A DNA stretch of 64,000 nucleotides from Bin55 sp965116055 (GTDB taxonomy: Bacteria > Pseudomonadota > Gammaproteobacteria > Pseudomonadales > Azotimanducaceae): contig OZ220466.1 in NCBI GenBank assembly GCA_965116055.1, forward strand, positions 2,604,001 to 2,668,000, written 5' to 3'. The notes beneath the pieces were generated by a model that made no database searches, was not told the DNA's origin, and worked only from the letters and a program-made list of their open reading frames with translations. Below are positions 17,650 to 25,585 of the stretch, piece by piece. Position 1 is the stretch's first letter; the number at the start of each line of letters is the position of its first letter. The position numbers were made by a program, and so were the translations under genes.

Positions 17650-17683
17650 ATAAAAAACCCCGGCACGCTCGCGCGTACCGGGG
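17650..17683 (-). terminator. Rho-independent terminator of the giant surface-protein gene
   Basis: Read on the minus strand: CCCCGG-TACGC, loop GCGA, GCGTG-CCGGGG, then a run of six T. The stem is 11 pairs with a single G-T wobble. It lies 55 bases past the stop of the giant gene and should separate its transcript from skp. Confidence 0.88.
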
Positions 17684-17700
17684 CTGGAGAAGAGCGCGCA

Positions 17701-17719
17701 ACGATGGCAGCGCCATCGT
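17701..17719 (-). other. Perfect short hairpin between stop codon and terminator
   Basis: ACGATGGC and GCCATCGT form a perfect 8-bp stem with a 3-base AGC loop, 19 bases past the stop codon of the giant gene and 18 bases before its terminator stem. It has no T run of its own. It could protect the mRNA 3' end. Confidence 0.5.
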
Positions 17720-17737
17720 CACGCGGGGTCTGTCAGC

Positions 17738-20700
17738 TTAGAAACGCATCGTCGCGTGCAAGCCGACTTGACTATGACTGACGCCCGGACGCTCGTCCAC
17801 GCGACCAGCGGCCAGGCGGACATCCAGATCCTTCGCCTGGCGCACCCATGGCCGCACGCTCGCGCCGACCAGCAGCTCGCGCCGGGTTCCGTCGCTCATG
17901 CGCACATCCACGAACGGCGTCAACAGATAGCGTTCACGCGCTACCAGCAGACCGTAGCCTACCTGGGTTTCCAGCGACGCCTGCGCCCCGCCGTTGGCCA
18001 TGCCCGTCAGTACCCCGTAGGACTGCCCGACGCGGAGGGTATCTTCCCACAGGATCCCCGTGCCTACCGCATCCGCACCCCAGCGCGGCGCGATCGTGAC
18101 CGAGACGCCCGTCGCCTGCGCCGACGGATTCAACGTCGCCAGCAGACTGAAGCCCGACTCGCGATAGTCGTCCGCACCGTGCAACGCCAACGTGCGTCCC
18201 TGCGCTTCCAGCGTGAACGCCGACATCGTCATGCGGACACCGCCAGCCAGTTCCAGGCCCGAACCCGTCGCGCCATCGCCACCATCCGTGCGCACGTTCA
18301 CCTGCCCGAACGGTTCCAGCATGCCGCCCTGACCCGTGTCCGTCGAGAACGACCCTTCCAGGCCAAGACGGAAACGATGCACATCCGTCGCCAAACCATC
18401 CGCCGCGCCCGGACCTTGATCCGTCTCCAACGACGCCAGCGCCGCATCCCCGCGCAACGCCAGGTCGAACCGACCAACCCGCGTCAAGGCCTGCTCGCCG
18501 CCAACCATCGCCAGCTGCGACCGTAAATCGCTGCCCGAAGTGGTCGTCGTGCCCGCCACCGTCGTATCCAGTTCACCGCGACCGAAGCCGGCCACGCCCC
18601 ACAGCGACATGCGCTCACTCGGGCGGTAACTCGCATACGGCAGCACCGTCGTCAACTGCATGTCCATGCTCTGTGACGCCGTGCCCCAGGCGTAATCGGA
18701 ATCGCCGCCCTGGCGCGCCACGGCCAACCCCAGCAACCAGCACTCGGCTACCGCGACATCCGCACCCAGATAGACGCTCGTCGCCGTGCCATCGTAGCCG
18801 CTACCTTCGTAAGCCTGCCGGTCCACATCGCCCCACACCGACCACCTGGAAGCATCCTCACTCGACCCCAGGTTCAACGCAAAGCGCTGACCAAACTGCG
18901 ACTGCAACTGGTCCATACCGCTCGCACCCAACGCGGCGCCAGCCATGGGGTTGCCGCCTGCCAGCACGGCGGTTGATCCCGGGGTATTGACCGCATGCAC
19001 CAGCTGCCAGGCTGCCGCACCCCGCGCCGCCACCGTACGCGAGGCTGCCGCAGGATCCCGCGGCGCCCACTCATCCAGCCATGCATCCAGGGTCAGATCC
19101 GCACTGCGCGCGTCCGTCGTGAGACGGGCGCCCACGCTGGATGACGCACTCGCCAACAACGCCCGACCAAATCCGGCAAGCGATTGCGCCGCCACGGCCT
19201 TCAGGGCCCCATCGCCCACCGTGACCGACCCCGTCACCGTCGCCTCGCCGCCATGCGGGTCCGTCGCCGTGATCGTGAGCGAAGTCGTCCCGCGCGAGAT
19301 CGGACTCACCCGCGCCTGCGTCCCTGTCAGCGCCGCCGCCGCAATCCCCGCATCCGCCGTCGCCACCGTGTACGTCAACGGATCGCCATCGTCGCTAAAC
19401 AAACCCTCGATCGTGGGCGTGGCTACCGCACCGCCCACTTCCAGAACCAACGGACTGAGCGAGTTGGCGACTTGCGGCGCCACATTCGCCACCGTCACCC
19501 GCACCTCGTCCATGACGTGCCCGCCGTCCATATCCGTCGCCGTCAACGTCAACACCGTCTCGCCCACAGCCAGACCGCGCAACGTCAACCGATGGTCCGC
19601 ACCAAGCATGGCCTCCACCAGCGTCGCCTCGGCCGTCGTCACCGTCACCGTCAACGGCTCATCCGTATCCGGATCGCTGAATGCGCCGCTCACGTCAAGC
19701 GCCACATCCGCCACCCGCGTGATCGTTTGATCCATCACCGCTGCCGCCACCACCGGCGCCACATTCACCACCGTCACCTCGAACGTGTCCGTCACACTCG
19801 CCCCGTTCGCGTCCGTCGCCGTCACCGTCACCTCGGTCGCACCGACCGCCCATGCCGTCACCGTCAACCGGGTCCCCTGCAGCATCGCCTCGGCCACGCC
19901 ACTGTCCGCGGTCATGACCGTCAGGCTCAGCGCCGCCGTCCCGTCGTCCGCATCCTGGAAGGTCGGCCCCACATCCAGGGTCAACGGCGCACGCCGGTCC
20001 ATCTCCTGATCAACCAACGCCTGGGCCACTTCCGGCGCCACATTCTCTACTGTCGTCATAAACGTCGTCGACACCGTGCCGCCATCCACATCCAGCGCCG
20101 TCAACGTCAAGGTCGTCGACCCCACGGCCAGACCCCGCAGCGTCAACATCCGCTCGCGCAACGCCGCTTCCACGATGCTGCCGTCCGCCGCCGCGACCGT
20201 CACGGTCACTGGCGCATCCGTATCGGGGTCGTGAAAGGTGCCGCTCACATCCAGTGTCAGGTCCGCCACCCGCGTCGTCGTTTGATCCGCCACCGCTTCG
20301 GCCACTACGGGGGCCAGATTGATCACCGTGGCCGCGAACGTGGTCGCTGCCATCGCCCCATGATCGTCCGTCGCCGTCAGGGTGACGGCCGTCGTCCCCA
20401 CCGCCAGCGCCTTGATCGTCAACAACGTGTCGTCAACCATCGCCGTCGCAATTGACGGATCCGCCACCGTCGCCGTCACCTGCCGAATCGCGCCATCGTC
20501 GTCCATGAACGTCCCCGTCAGGTCAAGCCCCAACGGCGCCCGACGATCGAAGGTCTGGTCCGTCAGCCCCATCGCCACCGTCGGCGTGACGTTCTCGACC
20601 GCGACGACAAACTCGTGCGTCGCCGTGCCGCCATCCGCATCGGTCGCCATGACCGTCACCGTCGTCGACCCCACATGAAGACCTTCCACCGTGAGTCGAT

Positions 20701-23700
20701 GCCCCGCCACAGCCGCCGTCGCTACCATCGGGTCGGCCACCGCCACCGTCAGCGTCAGCGACGCGTCCGTATCCGGATCCTGGAACAGCGCGCTCGCGTC
20801 ATACATCAGGTCATGGATGCGGGTCAGGGTTTGGGGTCCCACCGCCGTCGCCACCACCGGATCGACGTTGACCACCGCGACCGTCACGGTCGTCATCGCC
20901 TGACCGCCGTCATGGTCCGTCGCATGCACGGTCACGGCGGTTTCGCCCACCGCCAACCCCGTCAGCGTCAGCAGACCGTCCGCCAGGTCGATCGCGCCGA
21001 CCGCCACGATACCATCATTCGCCACCGTCGCTTCCAGCGTCGCCAGCTCGCCGTCCGCGTCCACAAAGGTGTCCCTGACGTCCACCGTCAGCGGGTTGAT
21101 TCGATCAAGCGCTTGCGGCGCCACATCCATCGCCACTGTCGGCGCCACGTTGACCACCGTCGCCATCAGCGTCGAAGTCGCCGTCGCCCCGTGCGGGTCC
21201 GTCGCCGTCAACTGGATATCCACCTCGCCCAGCGCCACGCCCTCCAGCGTCAACGTCGTGCCAGCTACCGTGGCCGTCGCGCGGGCCGCGCCTTCGCCCA
21301 CCGGCGTCGCCGTGATGACCAGGCCGTCCGCGCCATCGTCCGTATCGGTGAACAGCCCGCCGAGATCCACCGCCTGCGGCGTCACGCGATCCAGCGTGCG
21401 CGCCGCCAACGGCTGCGCTTCCGCCGGCGCCGCATTCACCGTGATGGCCTGACTCACCGAGGTCTTGTTGCCCGCCTCATCCATCGCCGTCAACGTCAGC
21501 GTCGCCATCCCCGAGGCCCGACCTACCAACGTCGCCGTCGCGCCATCATTGGTCACCACCACCAGCAGCACATCTTCGTCCGACGTCATCGCCTGCGGCA
21601 GCCCCACCATATCGCCTTCATCCGGGTCCGTAAACAACCCCGACAAGGCCAGATCGAACGTCGCCCCGACATTCACCGTGTCCGCCTCAGGCAGCCGCGC
21701 CATGAACGCATCCTTGTCCGCCGCCGGCGGCCGATTCGTCGTCACCTTCACCATGAACTTCAATGTGACCGTGCCGCCCTCGCCATCGTCCGCCGTCAAC
21801 GTGATCGTCGCCATCCCTTCGCTCAGACCCTGAATCGTCAACTCATCCAGACCGCTCACCGTCACCGTGGCCACCTGCTTCATGGAGGAGGCAGCATCCA
21901 CCTTCAACCGATCGCCATCCTCGTCCGTGAAATAGCCGCCGACCGCCAGCGTCAGCGAACCATCCACCGCCACGACCTGTTCCGCGATCGTCATCGGCTC
22001 CCCGGCCGCATCCAGCTTCACCATCGGCAGGTCGTTCACGTCGGTCACGATCACATGCACCTGCACCGTGCCGCTCTTGTCCCATCCGTCGTCCAGCGTC
22101 AACGTCAACGTATGACGATCCTGCTGTTCCGCATTCAGCCGCGCCTTCGTCCGCAACCCCAACTCGCTCGCCACCTTGCGACAGTGCTTGCTCACCGTCA
22201 TCTTCAATGGCAGCGCACAGAGACTGCTCTCGCCGCCGTCAATCTTGCCGTTCTCGTTCGCATCCACACGACCCACGCGCACCGCCTCGAACAACTCGCT
22301 GTCCACCGTCGCCTGCACCTCGTCCGCCGAGTCCGCATCCAGGTAGGTGATCGCCGTCGCCAGGAACGTCCCCACCGGCGCATCCTCCGCCACGCTCATG
22401 CCGAACGACCGCACCCCCGCCGGCTCGAAACTCGGCGCCGCATTCTTCGCCCGTACCTTCAGCGTGAACGTCGCATCCTTCGACAACTTGCCGTCCGACG
22501 CCGTCACCGTGATGGTGTACGTCTTTTCCGCGGTCGCCGTCGCCCCCTTGCCCGTCAGAATCAGGTCGCGACCCTCGATCTTCACCAGATCCTCGCGCAG
22601 GTTCGAATACGCGCTGAACGTCAGCGGATCACCTTCCGGATCAATGAACAGACTCGCCAGCTCGATCGGATCCGACTTCTCGTCGTTCGTCAACCGCACC
22701 GTCCCCAGCGCCTTCACCGCCTCCGTATCGGTCTCCAGTTCGTTCACGTCCTTCACCGTCACCGTGATCGGAATCGTCACCGTGTCATACCCGTCGCTCG
22801 CCTGCAACCGCACCGTCGCCATCTTCCCCGCCGGCAACTTCTCGTAATCCACCAGCGCGCCCGTCAACGACACGTTCCCCGAGTTGTCCTTGTATTTCCA
22901 GCAACTGCCACCATCCGTCAGCGTGTACGTCGCATACTTCTTCGCCGGACACGGCGACCCTACGACTTTGTAGTGCACGTCGGTGTCGTGGGTATCCAGA
23001 TCCCCCGCATTCCAATCGTCCGCCGTCGCGTCCGTCGTCCCCGGCACCACCGACGCCACCAACGCGTCCGCACCTGTGCCTTCGTTCACCGTCGTGCGGA
23101 AACCCACCGAACCGCCCGCAAACGCCGGCGGATTGTTCACCCCTTTCTTCACGATCACCGTAATCTTCGCTTGCATCAGGGATCGAGTTGAAGGGACAAT
23201 CGCGCCAGACTCGTCCTTGCCCATCCTCACATACACCTGCGCGAGATACGTGCCCGGCGTGGTCTGGTCATACGCCGTCAGGATGAGGCGCGCTCCCTGG
23301 GAACTAACCTTCACCACGTATTGACCCGGATGCGGCGTAGGGTCGCCGCGAGCTACGTTGTTTTCAACGCAATACACTTTCCCGTCACTTGCGCTTGCAA
23401 CTCCCCGCAATCCAAGCCATAAATATCCTCTGGCTGCCCCTTGTCCTACCATATTTGAGGGCGCAGCACTCGAATGAATCTGGCTATCGACCCCAGGGGT
23501 ATTGGCCGTGCCATTGTCGCAAGCCACCTTGCTTACTTCTGTCGCAAGTGCTTCAGGCGCCGCATCCAGGTCGCGAAACATCCGGTTGAAACTGATCGAG
23601 GTTGATTCGCCCGCGTTCAAGTACACCCGGGACGCACCCACCGGTTGCAGATCGTCGCCACTACGATCGGCGCCGCTTTGCTCATAGGTAAACGGCTTCA

Positions 23701-24307
23701 ACACGACCGGACCTTCATTCACATCGTTGAGGTTCAACGTCAGCGTCAACGTATCCACCACTTTGTCGCCCTTGTGTGCATGAACCTTGATCACGTACTT
23801 CGAGGATGTCTCATAATCCAACAACGACTCGGCTTTCATCTTGACGTGGCCACCTGTCGCGCCCATCGTGCCGTCATTCGCACTCTTGGACGCCACGCTC
23901 TTGCAATCGGCCGTCTGCGCGAGGGCAAATATATCACTGGCCTTGCCCGCAGCATCCGTCACTGCCACCGTATAACAAGCGCCCGTCAAGGCCGGCGTCG
24001 TCCGCGCCGCGTCAATTTCACGGTTGATCAGACTATTCGCAGCGCCGTTCGTACTGGCGCCTCCTTGCGTACCCGCACCATCTGCCGTATAATGATGCCT
24101 ACCAGCCGTGCGCGTCGGATTGCGCATGTAGGCCCCATGACCTGACGGGTGAGAGGCATAAAAAAACTGACCTTCGTCAAACGACACACTCACCGCATCC
24201 GCCTCGAAGGCCTCCTCGGCCAGTGCCTGACTTCCACACCATCCGGTGAGTAGCGCGACCAATAAACTGCCGCCAAACCGGCGGCATCGCGTCGTGTTGT
24301 GAACCAT
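17738..24307 (-). CDS. Giant autotransporter-like surface protein with cadherin-like and tandem repeats
   Basis: A 2189-residue predicted outer-membrane protein. The start at ATG 24307 has AGGAG eight bases upstream and yields a signal peptide ending GSQALA. Residues ~40-900 hold several cadherin-like modules (linkers DVNEGP, DVNELE, DVNDLP), most with a Cys pair, and a textbook EF-hand calcium loop, D-A-N-E-N-G-K-I-D-G-G-E (residues ~682-693). Residues ~957-1698 are eight tandem ~93-residue repeats. Residues ~1820-2189 form a beta-barrel-like domain with alternating aromatic strands, ending in HATMRF, a typical OMP C-terminal Phe signal. This architecture suggests a type V (autotransporter-like) adhesin. 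GC content is far above that of the neighbours (45 of 60 bases at 19201-19260). It separates bamA from skp and is probably acquired. The ligand is unknown. Confidence 0.85.
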   Translation of the reverse strand: MVHNTTRCRRFGGSLLVALLTGWCGSQALAEEAFEADAVSVSFDEGQFFYASHPSGHGAYMRNPTRTAGRHHYTADGAGTQGGASTNGAANSLINREIDAARTTPALTGACYTVAVTDAAGKASDIFALAQTADCKSVASKSANDGTMGATGGHVKMKAESLLDYETSSKYVIKVHAHKGDKVVDTLTLTLNLNDVNEGPVVLKPFTYEQSGADRSGDDLQPVGASRVYLNAGESTSISFNRMFRDLDAAPEALATEVSKVACDNGTANTPGVDSQIHSSAAPSNMVGQGAARGYLWLGLRGVASASDGKVYCVENNVARGDPTPHPGQYVVKVSSQGARLILTAYDQTTPGTYLAQVYVRMGKDESGAIVPSTRSLMQAKITVIVKKGVNNPPAFAGGSVGFRTTVNEGTGADALVASVVPGTTDATADDWNAGDLDTHDTDVHYKVVGSPCPAKKYATYTLTDGGSCWKYKDNSGNVSLTGALVDYEKLPAGKMATVRLQASDGYDTVTIPITVTVKDVNELETDTEAVKALGTVRLTNDEKSDPIELASLFIDPEGDPLTFSAYSNLREDLVKIEGRDLILTGKGATATAEKTYTITVTASDGKLSKDATFTLKVRAKNAAPSFEPAGVRSFGMSVAEDAPVGTFLATAITYLDADSADEVQATVDSELFEAVRVGRVDANENGKIDGGESSLCALPLKMTVSKHCRKVASELGLRTKARLNAEQQDRHTLTLTLDDGWDKSGTVQVHVIVTDVNDLPMVKLDAAGEPMTIAEQVVAVDGSLTLAVGGYFTDEDGDRLKVDAASSMKQVATVTVSGLDELTIQGLSEGMATITLTADDGEGGTVTLKFMVKVTTNRPPAADKDAFMARLPEADTVNVGATFDLALSGLFTDPDEGDMVGLPQAMTSDEDVLLVVVTNDGATATLVGRASGMATLTLTAMDEAGNKTSVSQAITVNAAPAEAQPLAARTLDRVTPQAVDLGGLFTDTDDGADGLVITATPVGEGAARATATVAGTTLTLEGVALGEVDIQLTATDPHGATATSTLMATVVNVAPTVAMDVAPQALDRINPLTVDVRDTFVDADGELATLEATVANDGIVAVGAIDLADGLLTLTGLAVGETAVTVHATDHDGGQAMTTVTVAVVNVDPVVATAVGPQTLTRIHDLMYDASALFQDPDTDASLTLTVAVADPMVATAAVAGHRLTVEGLHVGSTTVTVMATDADGGTATHEFVVAVENVTPTVAMGLTDQTFDRRAPLGLDLTGTFMDDDGAIRQVTATVADPSIATAMVDDTLLTIKALAVGTTAVTLTATDDHGAMAATTFAATVINLAPVVAEAVADQTTTRVADLTLDVSGTFHDPDTDAPVTVTVAAADGSIVEAALRERMLTLRGLAVGSTTLTLTALDVDGGTVSTTFMTTVENVAPEVAQALVDQEMDRRAPLTLDVGPTFQDADDGTAALSLTVMTADSGVAEAMLQGTRLTVTAWAVGATEVTVTATDANGASVTDTFEVTVVNVAPVVAAAVMDQTITRVADVALDVSGAFSDPDTDEPLTVTVTTAEATLVEAMLGADHRLTLRGLAVGETVLTLTATDMDGGHVMDEVRVTVANVAPQVANSLSPLVLEVGGAVATPTIEGLFSDDGDPLTYTVATADAGIAAAALTGTQARVSPISRGTTSLTITATDPHGGEATVTGSVTVGDGALKAVAAQSLAGFGRALLASASSSVGARLTTDARSADLTLDAWLDEWAPRDPAAASRTVAARGAAAWQLVHAVNTPGSTAVLAGGNPMAGAALGASGMDQLQSQFGQRFALNLGSSEDASRWSVWGDVDRQAYEGSGYDGTATSVYLGADVAVAECWLLGLAVARQGGDSDYAWGTASQSMDMQLTTVLPYASYRPSERMSLWGVAGFGRGELDTTVAGTTTTSGSDLRSQLAMVGGEQALTRVGRFDLALRGDAALASLETDQGPGAADGLATDVHRFRLGLEGSFSTDTGQGGMLEPFGQVNVRTDGGDGATGSGLELAGGVRMTMSAFTLEAQGRTLALHGADDYRESGFSLLATLNPSAQATGVSVTIAPRWGADAVGTGILWEDTLRVGQSYGVLTGMANGGAQASLETQVGYGLLVARERYLLTPFVDVRMSDGTRRELLVGASVRPWVRQAKDLDVRLAAGRVDERPGVSHSQVGLHATMRF
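19215..21440 (-). repeat. Eight tandem ~93-codon repeats in the giant surface protein
   Basis: Each unit begins N-(V/A/L)-(A/D/T)-P and runs through a LTLDVSGTF-like strand, D-P-D-T-D, LTVTVA, LTLRGLAVG-T and LTATDxDGG before the next NVAP. The unit length is 90-95 residues. Units alternate between a subtype with DRRAPL-like and one with TRVADL-like sequence in the middle of the chain, which suggests duplication of a two-repeat block. They are Ig/cadherin-like beta-sandwiches and probably form a stalk. Confidence 0.85.
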
Positions 24308-24394
24308 CGTCCCTTCTCCTTTCTCAGTATCGGGTTCGATTCGTGACATATGGACTACTCGATGACGAGCAGCGTCTAACTTGAAACAATACAA

Positions 24395-25585
24395 GGGATC
24401 TCTCCTCCAGTGACCAATGCCTTACCCTGGAATGCTGCCACGCAAATCAATCTATCCTGAACCCTCACGCGACGTAAAGATCGTCTATTCAGGTATGTAG
24501 AACCGTGAAGGTCTCGTCTGTTACATAGGCGTACCCCCCCCCTCAAATTTTTCAAGGTGAGACCGGGTCCCGGGGCGTTACGCCTCGTCGTGACATCAAG
24601 CATCACGAAAACGGGATAGGTTGTGACATAGAATTAAGGCGACGTGTGCCGACACAACGATGCTCGCGGTCGACAAACTCCTGACCAATATAAGACAGCC
24701 AAATTCTACCACGTCACTGTCCGTGACCACGTGCACATCATGCGTTTAACATGCTCACAGCCGTACACACCACTAGGATCATGCTATTAAATTCGTAGTG
24801 CGCCATGTCTGTATGGCGACTACTATGGCACGCCACCGGGATTGACTTTACTTGATCTATGGCACCATATCGGGTATGACTTGACAACATCACATCTGCG
24901 TAGAAACCGAAGCTTCCGTCAGGTGCCGGCAAGCGCGGCAACATGCTCGTTACCGCACTTTGACATAGTCCTTGATTTGAACGATGGCGCTTGACGCATA
25001 AACGAGGGAAACTCCTCAGTAGTCCCTGTATGCGTCACTAACAGCTCTGAATCAATGACGCCATTCTGGATCAATCAATCGCATCGGCACGGATCGCGGA
25101 GATGCGCTGCTGCCAATGAATTCACGATGGCAATGGCTTTGCTATACCCGATCGTGAGATGACATGTTGCCCGGTACCTTGTGATCCAAAACAAACTGAT
25201 GAGCCTTCGCGACGAATGAGGACAATCGCTAGGTCTTGTTAATACCATCACAACGCATTGATGATGAGTGCGAAGACGATGCACCAAGACATATCACGTC
25301 GCGCTTCTCGCATTGCGAGAAGATGTGACAGCATCTCTTCATCTGACGAAACAATTACTCAATATCGTTGCGCCGCTTGTACCTCTCGCGATCATACGTC
25401 CAAGGCTTGACCCGGGCTCATGCCCTAGCGCCAAGGCTAATTGCCAAGCTTGGCATCTTCGTACCCCTCCTGGTAAGTCACACACCTCACCGTCGCTGAT
25501 CACCGCAAATAACCGATTGTTGCTTCGAAGTGATACCTAGCTAGCATAGGCTATTGACTAATAAACCGTATCCCCGCGAACGGAT
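24395..25585. other. Gene-poor gap between bamA and the giant surface-protein gene
   Basis: About 1.2 kb without a supported gene. Short frames exist on both strands but none has a convincing ribosome site or a recognisable product. It contains the C9 tract (24534-24542), two small GC-rich palindromes next to it (GGCGT-ACGCC and CCGGG-CCCGG types, around 24560-24580), and a perfect 8-bp hairpin at 25304-25322. It presumably carries the promoter of the giant gene. No transposase remnants or flanking direct repeats were seen by eye. Confidence 0.5.
24534..24542 (-). repeat. Nine-base mononucleotide tract (C9; G9 on the coding strand)
   Basis: A run of nine C (G on the strand of the giant gene), 227 bases upstream of the ATG. 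On the minus strand it is preceded by TTGAAA-AATTTGA and followed by TACGCC-TATGTA, so it could lie in a promoter spacer, although the TTGAAA to TATGTA distance (22) is longer than optimal. Only one other tract this long was noticed in the window, in the Type IIG gene. Confidence 0.8.

Noticed and set aside
17756..20455. Further long plus-strand frames opposite the adhesin (17756-18526, 18945-19730, 19184-20455)
   Set aside because: Same antisense composition effect; no ribosome site or recognisable product.
20615..23191. Long plus-strand frame (858 codons) opposite the adhesin gene
   Set aside because: It is antisense to a clearly coding, GC-rich gene; its product is an Arg/His-rich string without domains, as expected from high GC in third positions.
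24395..25585. Short frames in the bamA-adhesin gap (24738-24944, 25075-25287, 25268-25540)
   Set aside because: No Shine-Dalgarno sequence, no recognisable domain, overlapping alternatives on both strands; likely chance.
16727..25585. Mobile element or transposase at the island edges
   Set aside because: No transposase-like frame, terminal inverted repeat or flanking duplication could be found by eye.
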